Assembly (NCBI GenBank): GCA_015499995.1
Contig: JADNRV010000001.1
Coordinates: forward strand, 930,001-994,000
Reading direction: 5' to 3'
Source: Flammula alnicola
Taxonomy: Eukaryota > Basidiomycota > Agaricomycetes > Agaricales > Strophariaceae
DNA: 64,000 nucleotides
The translations under genes and the position numbers were made by a program. The notes beneath the pieces were generated by a model. That model was not told the origin of the DNA and searched no databases. It worked only from the letters and a program-made list of their open reading frames with translations. Shown here one piece after another: positions 51,943 to 62,948 of this stretch (position 1 is the first letter of the stretch; every line of letters starts with the position of its first letter).

Positions 51943-52083
51943 GATGAACAGTATGAAAGCAGTCAAAGGACCGTAAGTCAGCGGACGGAGCAACGGAAAA
52001 CCGGGCCGTTGTGTTTTCTAATCAATGCTAGGTCGCGTCGACGTGCGAAAAACATCCTCCTGTTCACCCAACTCACGACGTCG

Positions 52084-52878
52084 ATGGCCCCGAACCAGCC
52101 ACAACTAGGGAGCCTTGCCGTTCAAGGCCCTTCTCTGAAACCTCAAACCATCCATGTATCACCGACAACATGCCAAGATCTCTCGCTATTTAAAGGTATT
52201 TTCTACCAATTCACCTGGAAGCTGTCTTCGAAATAACAACATATTCGTTAGATATTTTGAAGGAATACAGACGTCTGGATGACACAATAGTGATGCGACT
52301 AAACCGAGCGAACGCCAGTATGCGGGATAAAGATAGGATCCAAGGTCTCAGCGGGGGTAGCACCTTGCAAGATCAAGCTTGCGAATACATATGGCGAGAA
52401 CTGGTCGGTGAGTCTCGCATATCTAATCGACTCTATGGATCTAACCTTTCTTTTGTATCGGTCCAGCTAACTGGAAACGTCGAACACAACTGGTAGAATA
52501 TTGCGTATCTGTCGTTGACCAGTCCATAACCGAGAAGCGGACATCATTGGAGGACCAATCTCAGGATCCGGCCAGCCAACGGAAGACCCAGGGACAGATT
52601 TACGCTGACGAAGTGAAAGTATGCTCGATATTATTTTGTGGCCTATCAATCTCTGAAATATACTCCGCAGCGCAAGCAAGTACATAGGGAATTGACAGTC
52701 GAAGAAATTGTTCGGAAGCGCTCTGCGGATGGTACGTGAACCTGGAATGTGAAGGATATAATGTTCTAACCTTCAACAATTGCCCGTCCTAGCTTTCCGT
52801 TCACGCTGCCAATATTTTGTGCCCCCGCAGACTGATGCGGAGGCACGTAAGATGTGGGAAGCCGCCCAAAAGGAATAA
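52084..52878 (+). CDS. MIX23: Mix23/Cid2-family protein (CCDC58), mitochondrial intermembrane space
   Basis: Mix23 family members are twin-cysteine proteins of the mitochondrial intermembrane space; the fission yeast relative Cid2 is known as a caffeine-induced death protein. The start is MAPNQPQLGSL. Four cysteines appear in the family spacing order: TTCQDLSLFKDILKEYRRLDD, QACEYIWRELVANWKRR, LVEYCVSVVDQS and SRCQYFVPP. The LDDTIVMRLN and LTVEEIVRKRS.. AFRSRC blocks also match the human protein. Predicted mostly helical. The exons join through short GT-AG introns after LSLFK, RELVA, ADEVK and KRSAD. About 185 residues. Export to the intermembrane space via Mia40 is known for the family, not shown here. 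Confidence 0.85.
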
Positions 52879-53233
52879 CTTGCACATGGTCACCTCCAAC
52901 CTGGGTGAAAACTACGATTCCCGCACTTACTTTTATTCGCGTACTCGCGTTGTGAGTGAATAGGGGATATCCGCAAGAGCCGAGAGTGTACATCAGAGCT
53001 TTCCTGAGCCACTCCTAGCAGCAGTGACGAATTTAAAGCATACATGTGTTATCGTATCGCCAGATTCTAGTGAGCCCGATATGCTATTTGCCACTTTAAT
53101 AAATGATGCATCCGGACCGCATGATGAGACATGTCAAGTGGGAATATATGACGCAATATAAAGTAGCCTTCACGAATCGCGTCCTGTCAGATTCCCCTCG
53201 GCTCACTTATCATCTCTTTCTCGGTTTTGAATC
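52879..53233. other. Intergenic region between MIX23 and GILT
   Basis: These 355 bp hold the MIX23 3' end and the GILT promoter. No reading frame with recognisable content; no repeats. Confidence 0.4.
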
Positions 53234-54098
53234 ATGAAGTCTCTCGCCGTGTTGTTGGCCTCGACTGCTGTTTCTGTACTTGCTGTCCATGTTCCACCTT
53301 TCTTCTACCAGGACGAGAGTCCTCTCAATGCCCCTGATATCAAAGTTCCGGTCCAACTTGGCGTTATGAGCCGCTGCCCCGACGCCTTGCTGTGCGAAAG
53401 CAGATTCAATGAGGTCCTTGAAAAAGTCGTAGATAAAGTGGATCTGTCTCTCGTGTATGTTGCAAAGTGAGCCGAAACATCCAATCACGATTTCTATTCC
53501 ATCACTCATGCACGCTGTATTGGCAGAATTGATAAATCTCAACCGGACTTTGGTGTTTGGTGTCTACATGGCCCCGAGGAATGCGCAGGAAACGTTCAAC
53601 AATTATGTGTTCACAAATACGCGCCTTTCGAGAATTTCTGGGAATTCGTGAAATGCCAAAACTACCAAGGAAGGGAGAACATTGGAACGCCTGACGTTGC
53701 CCTTAAATGTGCCGAGGCGGCTGGGATAGATTGGGAAGCAAGTGGAGCAGGCCAGTGCGCAGGTGCCGATGGAAGTGGAAAGGCTTCAGAGGGAGTGACT
53801 TTGCTACGGGAGAGCACCGTGCTAGGCCACGCTTTGGGAATCACGTACGTGTTTATGGCTTTCTTGTCCATCAACGTGGTCACTCAACGGCATCAAACAG
53901 GAAAAGCTGCACTGTGCTCATTAGCGGTCGCGCCGTTTGTGTCCATGACGGTACTTGGAAAAATTGCGAGGTCGGTAGCATTTTGGCAAGATGAATCTTA
54001 CTCCCTATGCTAATGGCAATGTTGATTAGAACGGACACACGGTCACTGATTTCGTCAGACAAATAGAGGAGGAATACGATCAGTTGAACCAGAATTGA
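53234..54098 (+). CDS. GILT-family (gamma-interferon-inducible thiol reductase-like) secreted protein
   Basis: Animal GILT reduces disulfides in lysosomes. Fungi have short secreted or vacuolar relatives. The signal peptide is MKSLAVLLASTAVSVLAVHV. The region corresponding to the active site is GVMSRCPDALLCESRF, so only C-x5-C is available rather than CxxC. The GILT signature is intact as CLHGPEECAGNVQQLC (pattern C-x-H-G-x2-E-C-x2-N-x4-C). It is followed by KYAPFENFWEFVKCQNYQG, ALKCAEAAGIDW, and a C-terminal SCTVLISGRAVCVHDGTWKNC. Four exons, about 215 residues. Introns are placed at VAK/IDK, GIT/KSC and CE/NGH, each preserving frame. Without CxxC it may not reduce disulfides as human GILT does, but the same pattern may be normal for fungi. 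Confidence 0.85.
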
Positions 54099-54248
54099 GG
54101 AGGAAGGTGTATTTCTGAACCATAAGCATAGCTTTTTTGCGAGGGATATAATGGTGTCGCATGGCGAAGACTTCTTAGGTCTATTCTTTTTCTTTCCACT
54201 TGGCGGCGACATTTATGGGTACACGAGGAACGCGAAGAATGTGTCTTT

Positions 54249-54677
54249 TCAGCCCCATGCTAGTTCATAGAGAATGACCACAGTATTAATCACGATGAGA
54301 GGTACTTTGTGGGAGAACATGTCATAAATGGTGAACAAAACTTGAACGAAGCATATACACGTACTTCGCATCAGTGTGCGCACAGCACTAATGAGGTCAA
54401 TTAACCGCGCCTTCACCCCAGCATCTCCTTGAACAGCTCCAGTCCCGTATCCAGTCTGGTCATACGTCTGTTGGAATCCGGCGTTGACGTCTTGTATTGG
54501 ACGTGACGGGGTTAACCACCCAACTTGATGAACGGGTATTATCAGCACAAGAACACGTATGCTTGAGGGAGCAAAGGGCTTACTTTTGGCCAAGAAACGT
54601 TCCTCGTTTAAGATTGCGATGGCATTTATCACAAGTAATGAGACATAGAGCACCGTACCAAGTCCAAAGAAAGCCAT
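54249..54677 (-). CDS. YOS1: ER-Golgi vesicle protein Yos1 (IER3IP1 homologue)
   Basis: Yos1 is a small two-span membrane protein that works with Yip1 and Yif1 in ER-to-Golgi transport. Three exons join MAFFGLGTVLYVSLLVINAIAILNEERFLAK, IGWLTPSRPIQDVN.. VKARLIDLISAVRTLMR, and VPLIVINTVVILYELAWG, about 95 residues. The family pattern is followed throughout: N-terminal hydrophobic span, the NAIAILNEERFL motif, IGW, SAVRTLMRVPLI, and a second span that ends at the C-terminus. The start is the Met directly before the first span. Its divergent neighbour TRS20 also acts in ER-Golgi traffic; the two share 267 bp with three ACGCGT motifs. Confidence 0.93.
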   Translation of the reverse strand: MAFFGLGTVLYVSLLVINAIAILNEERFLAKSKPFAPSSIRVLVLIIPVHQVGWLTPSRPIQDVNAGFQQTYDQTGYGTGAVQGDAGVKARLIDLISAVRTLMRSTCICFVQVLFTIYDMFSHKVPLIVINTVVILYELAWG

Positions 54678-54758
54678 TTTAAATGAAAGAATTTACAATA
54701 TACCGGAAGGAAAGTGGTAACTGGATTGAGTTGAAGGTGGTGGGTGTCAATAACGTGG

Positions 54759-54786
54759 ACGCGTGTGACGCGTCGTCGTGACGCGT
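54759..54786. promoter_or_regulatory. Cluster of three ACGCGT motifs, YOS1/TRS20 divergent promoter
   Basis: ACGCGT occurs at 54759, 54768 and 54781, the last two preceded by TG. This dense MCB-like cluster is 82 bp upstream of the YOS1 start and about 160 bp upstream of the TRS20 start. Function as an MBF or APSES-factor site is inferred only. Confidence 0.5.
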
Positions 54787-54944
54787 AACGCTCCTCCAAG
54801 TTTGGATACGCGACTGATCTTATACCAGTCTCTTGCTTCTCTCCGTCTTGTATTCCTCACATTATAAACTTGGGCCATCTAGCGTCCTCTGCACGCGGTC
54901 TCAAGTTCTGCCCATTTTCCGGCAAACCCTGGTTGCCACTTCAA

Positions 54945-55630
54945 ATGTCGCACCATCTGTTCCTGTTGTCACCATCAGATACACCGCTGTATAGCCTCAC
55001 ACACCAGTCTACGAAACCTGTTCCAAGTGTGACATCACCCCTGGCATCGAATCTTCCAACCTGGTCGACGTCTGCGTTTGCTGGGACCCTCACGGCGTTG
55101 TCTGGGGCGTCAAGCGCCACGCAGCACACCTCAGGAGGCGCCGTGCGGGTGGGAGGAGGCCAGGACCGTCATGTCATTCAGATGATTGCAAACGCAGGGC
55201 TGGATGTGATCGAGGATGTGATGCGCAAGGAAAATACGATGTGCGTTTGGTATGCTGTGGGCTGGTAGGGCAATGTAATGACAATAACACGGCAGGTATT
55301 TAAAATCGGTAGACAAGTTCAATGAATGGACGGTGTCGGCATTCATAACCCCTGGAAGTAAGATTATAAGGTTGTGATTAGTAAATGAAGACATCTAACT
55401 TGAGCAGATATGAAGTTTGTGTTGCTGCATGAAGGAAAGAACGATGAGGGGATCCGGTCGTTCTTCATGGAGGTTTGGGAGCTGTATGTGAAGGTGAGGG
55501 TGAATTATTTTTTTAGATGATTGCTGACATTTAACAGACGATGTTGAACCCTTTCCATACGGCACATACGGCGATCCGGAGCGGGGTGTTTGACAACCGT
55601 GTGCGAGCTAGTGCACGGAAGTATCTGTGA
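54945..55630 (+). CDS. TRS20: TRAPP complex subunit Trs20 (TRAPPC2/sedlin)
   Basis: Trs20 is a longin-fold subunit of the TRAPP tether/GEF complexes for ER-Golgi and autophagy traffic. The start is MSHHLFLLSPSDTPLYSL, the first beta strands. A Ser/Thr/Pro-rich insert of about 50 residues precedes the helix HVIQMIANAGLDVIEDVM. Then come YLKSVDKFNEWTVSAFITPG, MKFVLLHEGKNDEGIRSFF, and MEVWELYVKTMLNPFH, a close match to sedlin, and a C-terminus SGVFDNRVRASARKYL. Four exons; junctions after ENT(M), TPG(N) and LYVK keep the frame. The insert in the first half makes it about 30 residues longer than human TRAPPC2. Tca17 (TRAPPC2L) is a possible confusion, but the VDKFNEW motif favours Trs20. Confidence 0.9.
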
Positions 55631-56016
55631 TGGCTGTACAATAGGGGGTGGCAGGGGTCTTTGTTGTATGGTGGTGTACTTTAGAGATTCTGAAATCGCA
55701 TCTTTCTTCTCTCCTCTGACCTGGCTTGGGTGGCAATTCCTTTCGTCTTTCTCTCTCTACAGCATCTCTTCTTGTCTTCATCAACAAAAAATACAAAATA
55801 CTTTTTTCTTCTTCTTCTTTCTCTGCCCAATCCATCGTCAACAACTCTATCTTCCATCCAATCCAGTTCGTGTGTTCTTGCCACTTTCTTTCTATTTCTC
55901 TTCTGACTCCCTACATCGCCCAGCTGTATCCTCTTGTCAACTACTTTCTGTCCAATAATCACCCATAATCAATCGTCCCCATTATCTATCCTTTCTGACT
56001 CGAACCCACCAAAGCA
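55631..56016. promoter_or_regulatory. Pyrimidine-rich leader/promoter of the Gln-rich gene
   Basis: From about 55700 to 55990 the plus strand is very rich in C and T, with runs such as CTTCTTCTTCTTTCTCTG. CT-rich tracts just before the start are common in strongly expressed filamentous-fungus genes. No gene seen. Confidence 0.45.
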
Positions 56017-57557
56017 ATGACTACCGCAAACACCAACAACCGCGCTTCCCTTCTCGCAGGCCTCCGCACAGGCGGTGTACGCTCATCTTCCGTCACTGTC
56101 CCCCACACCGCAGCCCCTGCTGGCTCCTTCAATGTCCCTCGTTTTGCTTCCCAGCGCCATACCAACATTTTCCCAGAAGAGGAGGAGGATGATCAATTGG
56201 CAGAAATGCCCCAGCAGAACTTATTCAACAACAGGAATGTTCCTATGACCGCCGCCGTAGACGGGCCCAACAACCGTTTCTCTCAACAGCAAGCCGCCCG
56301 AGGCATGAACCCCAACAGCATGCCATTCAGTCCTGGTTTCGCCCCCAACATGATGCCCCAGGCCCAGATGCAGATGCAGATGTTGCAGCTCGAGATGATG
56401 CGCATCCAGGTGGGTGTTATGTTTCGTCTTATTGTATATTATCATGTTCTAACCGTTAATGATAGGCCATCCAAGCTCAACAATACCAGGCAGAACTCCT
56501 TGCTCAGGCGCAACGTCAACAGCAGCTCCAGCAGCTCCAACAGCAGCAGCAGCAGCAGCAGCAAGCTCAGAACCGCGAGCGGCGCACTAGCCTCGGTTTC
56601 AACCCACCCGCCACTGCTGGCCCGTTGACCAACTCGTTCGACCTTCGCTCCGCCACTCTTAGCGCTCAGATGCGCCGTGCGAACCAAGCAGACCAACTTC
56701 GGTCTCAACTCGGCGTGGGAAGTGCGTCTGACGATCAAGTCCCTATGACAGCCGCCCTCGGTGGAAGGTTTGGTAGCCGTACTGCCAGCCTCAACTCTGC
56801 TTCCAACTCTAGCCTGACTCGATTTGATGAGCATGGCGACCCTCCTCCGACGCCGAGCACGACCACCGTCATAAGCGGCGGAACTTCCTTGGGCAGCCCT
56901 ATGTCCAACAACGTCAATTCTAATGTGGCTCCTTCCAAATCCGATACAGCTTCGTCTTGGAGGCGTGGAGGGAACAATAACTCGGTTCTTAGCGGCAATC
57001 GTGCTGTTTCTTTTCCGAGCGTCAGAGTGACACCACCACCTAGCGAAGAGCGTATTTCTCCTCCAGCTGCGGAGGGCTCTCCTGCCACCGCTAGCGGACC
57101 CAAGTTTAGGCCGCAGCCCCTCCGTTTCAGCACTGCGGTGTCGCAGCCCTTGCCCACCGTTGCCATCGATAACACCGATGAAGATACGGACGGAGAAACC
57201 CAGTCCTCTGGCTCTTCTGTCAAGTCCTCGTCGCCAACCACCCCTCGTTCCTCGTCCTCCAACGAGGCGCCTCTCTCGCCGCGCGAGGAGGCATCGAAGA
57301 GGTTGTACGAGGGACTCGGTATCGGACGTCCCGTCTCCGCTACGCCCTCTGATCAAGGGCAAAACAACTCGACCCCTTCGGTTGCTCCTGGCCACAGGAT
57401 GGTCAGCCAGCCAACCAGGCAGCCCCGTGGGCCGCCGTCGGGTGCGGATGAACTTGGACCGAAGAACTTTGCTACTCGCATCAGGAGGAAGGCTATAGGC
57501 GGTCTGGGCATGCTCATGGGTGCTCGCGAGAGGAGGGAGTTTGTTGAAGCCTACTAA
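56017..57557 (+). CDS. Gln-rich, low-complexity conserved-looking hypothetical protein
   Basis: Two exons (56017-56409 and 56466-57557) give 494 residues. The intron removes 56 nt between MMRIQ and AIQAQQ. An amphipathic Gln/Met/Leu region at residues 115-165 includes QAQMQMQMLQLEMMRIQ, then QRQQQLQQLQ and a run of nine Gln from CAG repeats, probably forming a coiled coil. The rest is Ser/Thr/Pro/Asn-rich with VPMTAA repeated twice and NLFNNRN. The end is compact and basic: GPKNFATRIRRKAIGGLGML followed by MGARERREFVEAY, which looks like a conserved C-terminal motif. No enzyme or known domain is seen. It may be an RNA-binding or regulatory protein; I do not recognise it. A large antisense frame here is a shadow. 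Confidence 0.72.
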
Positions 57558-58302
57558 GCGCTTCAACCGCCAAGTCAGCAACCTCCTCTCTTCGTGTCTC
57601 GCTCGCCCTCTATGCCTTTGTACTCTTTTGATGCCGAACAACTTTGCATTTATGCAAACGCCCAATAAATAACTCAGGAATGGTATATATATTACTGTCG
57701 GCTGGCGGACTTTCTTTTTTTGTGCAAGAGATTGATTCTGTAGGACGATGGAAAAATTTAATTCTTAGTGTGTCCGTTGACGAGAAAGGGTTTTTTCTTC
57801 TTTTTCTTGTTCTCCCAAGAAAAATTATTTCAAATCTTATTCCTTCTTTTCCTTTCTGCCCCAACAGCTCCTCCCCCCACCGGCCTCGCATTATTTAGGT
57901 CACATTCAACCCTGCGTACCAATAGCTGTACCACCCACTTCCGCAACACTATGTGCGCGGATTACTTGCATTCAAGCCCACACCTTGTTGTGCCTATACA
58001 CTCCTTCATTCTCTTTGCCTGTTGTGTTTCTTTCCTAGTTTTTGAAGTAATTCAGTCGTGTGAGGGATTTGAAATGAATTGTTGTACATATTTGATGCAT
58101 GGAACCTGTGACGTCCGGAAATGCCTTCACATAGATCTCAGGTCTTCAATTTCGAAATATGCGCAGGGCTCGAGTTTCACGGCCTAGTTGGATTCTCTCG
58201 AGACCCAACACCCGTTTACTTGCATATAGCACAACATACCTCAATGGCCATGCGAGGGGTATCAAAAGCCAACAAGCTATAATAAAAACAACATGTATAT
58301 TC
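57558..58302. terminator. Convergent 3' region, Gln-rich gene / ARP4
   Basis: This 745-bp stretch between two facing stop codons contains AATAAATAA at 57665 and AT-rich sequence near 57800. No gene recognised. Confidence 0.4.
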
Positions 58303-60092
58303 TCATTTACATCTCTGGCCGACGATAGCCTTCCCATGTTCCTATAATCAAACAACTCAGTATACCGTCAGGGTAATGAATCTCGGCGGACTTACCTGCC
58401 ACTCCTCTCGACTGATCCAAAGCTGATGGAAAGTACCCAAACTGGCCAAAATGCTTCCACCGAGCCAACCGCCATAACGGCGCTCGATAGGATTGCCAGG
58501 GGCGTGAATTTTGCTCTATGAATGCCAGAGATTACCTCGTTAGCGGATGATGGGATATTTTATATCAAGGAGAACCCACGTGTGGAAACATTCGCGTCAT
58601 TTCAGCTGCGAGGCGATCAGCGAAGCCGGCAAACTGGCTTCCTCCACCGGTTAAAACGACATTGCCCATGAGAACTTGGCGGAGCTCGGGGTCGCAGGCA
58701 CGCAGGGCTTCGCTGACAAGGGTTGGGATGCTTTTGGGTAAGTTCGCATTTGAAGCCTATGAACGTTCGAATTAGTGTTAGACACATGATAGGTAAAGTT
58801 TGTATACATACGATAAGCTGGGGTGAGTGCTTGAAGAACTGTTCTCCTACTTGATACCGTTCAGAGCCGAAAAATGTGCTATATCCCGTTGGGAACTCGT
58901 ATTGGCGGGTTGGTCGATGAGCCACCAATCTATATAGCATCAACACCGAGACTTCTGATAAATTACAGTCACCTACTGGTCATTCCAGCCCTGGTCCACA
59001 ACACCAGCAATCGTCTGTATCCATTCATCTACTTCTCGATTTTCTGCCCAAGTACGCCAGCTGTCGGTGGTGCCAGCAATCCTGTCTTGTCGAAGAGTAT
59101 ATCTCGGCAACGCGCCTGTGTCTACGGGCTATACTCAAAAATGAGAATTAGACAGACATATATATAGGCAAGATGTACCATCTTGCTCGCGATCAATTGG
59201 TGAGGAATCAGTTCAATTCCTGGTCTAAGTTGCGTGGGCGAAACAAGAAGGTGGCGTGCATGGGCATGGATGAGTTTAGGAAGTGGTGAATAAGCGAGAC
59301 CTCTTTTATCTTAGTTTGTTAACAAAATGTCGTGTGTGGCAACTTACCTTTCCGAAGAACAAACCCGTCTACAACAGGAGTGACGCTCGCCATAGATTGT
59401 CCGACATCTATCACCAATGCTGAGCCTTTTCCGGCGGCAAAACTGTCAAATAATTTTCAGGAAGGCAAGTAGTATTATTATGCATGTGCACACTTACGCG
59501 TTCAGAACGCCAGTATTCGCGATATAAAATGCGGGAACGTTGAACTGTTCAAACATGATTTCGGCCATGCGCTCCCTGTTGTACGGTGTATTCCATGTAG
59601 GCTCCGTCACTAGAATAGGATGTTCGGAAGGGTTACACCGCATAACTTTGTTCAGCGCATGATCAATTAATGGTTTTATTGGGTGGAAGTCTTGGACTGA
59701 AAGAGCATATATTAGGGATGCGGAGGTCCAAAACTAAGAAATTAAAGCACATACTGAGTCCATCTACAACCGGGTTGCCGATCTCCATTCCTTCTCTCCA
59801 TACAGACGGACCAGACTGGCCAATATAGATTTTTCTGAACTTGGGCTTTTCTGACGCTTGTGGGTTTTCGGCATTATCTGACATGTCAACATCCGTGTCT
59901 GGTTGCGCAGGATGATATCCGTAGGAAGTGGGGATAATGGCCTTGGGAGTGTCGTCGCCAGCATATCCCGCGCGTAAAGATGACGTTCCTATATCAATAA
60001 CCAATGCCGAGACTTCATCTGAGGGAGGACGCGTGAACTACTTGCAGTTATCCATTCAAAGTTAAATTCTTACCACCGCCATAATTAACCAT
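58303..60092 (-). CDS. ARP4: Actin-related protein 4 (BAF53-like)
   Basis: Arp4 is a nuclear actin-related subunit of the NuA4, SWR1 and INO80 chromatin complexes. Exon 1 gives MVNYGGD and exon 2 [20 protein letters not shown]. Next are [14 protein letters not shown] and a family-specific acidic insert ([15 protein letters not shown]). The body has [71 protein letters not shown], and [19 protein letters not shown]. It ends [39 protein letters not shown] and a last exon [12 protein letters not shown]. The LGTFHQLW and [10 protein letters not shown] endings separate Arp4 from conventional actin. About nine introns. It is divergent to ERB1 with a 253-bp shared promoter. Confidence 0.92.
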
Positions 60093-60345
60093 CGCTGAGC
60101 ACTTGACAAAATAGGGACGCGTTCACTACACGCGACAACAGGCGAAGGTTCTCGGAATAGGTTTTCGCTAAAAAGCTCAGTTGAAGCTTTCAGCGCAAGT
60201 GTTCCAGTCAATCGTATTTGCATGTGTTTCAAACGGCAGTTATTGCCTTTTTGGATTTATTATCACGTGACTACACAGATTGATCTCCAGAATCTTTTTT
60301 GGACTTTCGAAATTGTAATTCTGTGCGAACGGTCCACACTCCAAA
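60093..60345. promoter_or_regulatory. Divergent ARP4/ERB1 promoter with ACGCGT and CACGTG
   Basis: ACGCGT lies at 60117-60122, 25 bp from the ARP4 start, and the E-box CACGTG at 60264-60269, about 77 bp before the ERB1 start. E-boxes of this type are bound by bHLH proteins such as Cbf1. The assignments are by motif only. Confidence 0.45.
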
Positions 60346-62948
60346 ATGCCTGTCCAGGACTCAGGACGAAAATCCGTTAAACGGAAACAACTCGAAGAGG
60401 ATGCGCATTTGGAAGAACTGCAACCACACGGCGCCTTGGAAATGCTGAGCGACGAAGAAGATGAAGGGGCCGCATCCTCGGACGACGGTCAGGTCGACGA
60501 GTTTCCAGAAATTGACAATGAGAGCGACAGTGAGGAAAGTGATTATGAAGAAGAGGACGAGGGAGAGGATAGTGAAGAAGATGACGATGAAGACGACGCA
60601 GACTCCGACGACTCCCTACGCGTGTTCCCAAAAGCGAAGGTCATAACGTCCGACATTACCAAACAGCCAAAAACTGTGTATCCAGAAATTGAACCAGACT
60701 ATGATTCTGATTCGTCGACAGAGGACGTGAGTGACGCATTATTATATTTCTTCTTGCTTCTAACAGCTTAAGCAGAGTCCTAACCGTGTAGGAAATGTTC
60801 CTATGCACTGGTATGACGATTTGCCGCACATCGGTTACGATTTAAATGGCAAAAAGGTTTTGCGTCCTGCCCGTGGCGATGAACTAGACAAGTTCCTGGC
60901 GACTGTCGATGATTCTTCAGCATGGTCTGTAATTCATATTATTTCTGTAAGATATGTTCTCATCTCTCCCACAGGACCTCCGCTTTCGACAAGAATGCTC
61001 AATCAGACAAACCTCTCTCCGCCGAAGAACTGGATATAATTCGTCGGCTCTACGCAAATGAAAATCCAGATGCGAGCTATGATCCATATGAGCCGACAAC
61101 GGAATGGTTCACAGGGAAAGGCAAAGAGGAAATCATGCCTCTGTCAGGCGCTCTTCAACCCAAACGTCGTTGGGTGCCCAGTAAATGGGAAAAACAGAAG
61201 GTAAATATGGTATTTATCTATCTATTATCTGACGCTGAACGATAATAGGTCATGAAAATTGTACGCGCAATCCGTCAAGGTCGAATCCTTCCTTCAAAAC
61301 CTAAGTCAACCTCAAAATTCGAACCATTTGCCATTTGGTCTGAACCATCTTCATCCCACCCGCCTCCTCTGCCCGCTCCTAAACCTCCGCTTCCCACCAA
61401 CGCTGAATCATATAATCCCCCTGAAGAATACCTACCCACTGAAGAAGAACGCAAGGCATGGGAATCGTTAGACCCAGAGGATCGTGAACGCGACTATCTT
61501 CCACAGAAATATTCCTCCTTACGCCTTGTTCCTGCCTATGACCGTTTCATTAAAGAGCGTTTCTTCCGGCAGCTGGACCTCTATCTTGCTCCTCGAGTCC
61601 AGCGAGCAAAACTCAATATTGATCCAGATACTTTGATTCCCAAACTGCCGAGCCCAAGTAGTCTGAAGCCTTTCCCCAACTACAGAAGCTTGCAGTTCTT
61701 CCATTCGAAAGGACGGGCGAGATGTATCAGCGTTAGCCCCGACGGTGCATGGGTTATCAGCGGTGACGAAGACGGCGTTGTTAGCCTTTGGGAGATTATT
61801 GTCGGACGGGAAGTTAAGAAATGGAAGTTTGAAGGTAAAATTGGAGCTTTGGCTTGGTGTCCTAGGACCGATGTGAGCTACTTCGCAGTTGGGCTGTAAG
61901 TGACTCCAACTCTTGCCCTTGCATACTTGCTCAATTTCTTATTTTTGAAAATTTCAAGCGAGGACACAGTGCAGTTCATCATCCCCCGAATGTGGATCCC
62001 GCAGTTTTATCACTCACACAAGCGGCTTTGGCCCCGACTACGCTTCCTCCAGCACCTACTACTCCTTCCTCCGTCAAATGGGTAACACCTGCCTCGAATA
62101 CATGGTCTGTTGACACCCCAATTTTAACGGTCAACCTACCGCCATCATCAGGATTGCCAACCCATTTCTGTTGGCACCGCAGAGGCGATTATCTCGCCAG
62201 TGTTTGTACGTCTATACCTCTTTATCGGTTTCATTCCTATTCATGTCTGTTTTTCTAGCCACAGGCGGGACTCAGGGGGGTGTATGGATACACCAGATCA
62301 CTCGCAGGCATTCGCAGTCACCTTTCAAGAAAATTAAGGGCGCCGTGCAATCGGTTCTTTTCCATCCATTGAAGCCCCACTTTTTCGTTGCTGTAAGCAG
62401 GTCGTCCGCGTCGTTAATTCGATTCTAACTTTTCTATAGACACAACAATATGTTCGAATTTACAACCTCTCGGAACAGAAACTCATCAAAACCTTGATGC
62501 CGGGAATGAAATGGATATCTTCCATGGACATCCATCCCTCAGGAGATCATCTCATCGTTGGAGGATACGATCGCAAACTGTGCTGGTTTGACCTCGAACT
62601 GAGCGAAAAGCCCTACAAAGTTCTTAGGTAATGTATAGTCTTTTCCAAATTATAGCTGAGCTTACCATTCCCTGTTTCTCCAGATATCATTCTCGTGCCA
62701 TACGATCTTTGCAATTCCATCCAACATATCCTCTCTTCGCTTCATCTTCCGACGACGGTTCAATACAAATATTCCATTCGAGGGTTTACAACGACCTCAT
62801 GACCGATCCGCTTATTGTTCCCCTTAAAATTTTGCGAGGACACCAAGTCGCCGATGGCCTTGGAGTTCTTCAAGTCAAGTGGTGTAGCAAGCATCCTTGG
62901 CTAGTCAGCAGTGGTGCTGATGGCAGCGTGGCGGTATGGTGTAGTTAG
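60346..62948 (+). CDS. ERB1: Ribosome biogenesis protein Erb1 (BOP1)
   Basis: Erb1 joins Nop7 and Ytm1 in the PeBoW complex for 27S pre-rRNA maturation. The N-terminus is long and acidic ([20 protein letters not shown]). The BOP1NT domain follows: [75 protein letters not shown] and [14 protein letters not shown] repeats begin at [19 protein letters not shown], continue [15 protein letters not shown] and [20 protein letters not shown], and end [16 protein letters not shown]. Between 61959 and 61990 the frame breaks: EDTVQFIIP continues only if a run of five C (61983-61987) had six, giving [12 protein letters not shown] spliced alternative with acceptor at 61969 keeps the frame but loses EDTVQFIIP. 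The rest is intact, so I regard the gene as functional or affected by a single-base error. Confidence 0.9.

Noticed and set aside
53880..54212. 110-codon minus-strand frame starting MSPPSGKKKNRPKK
   Set aside because: It overlaps the last exons of the GILT gene and has no recognisable domain.
56442..57665. 407-codon antisense frame on the minus strand
   Set aside because: It lies opposite the Gln-rich gene; its Arg/Gly/Leu-rich composition mirrors the Ser/Pro/Gln codons of the real frame and it has no domain.
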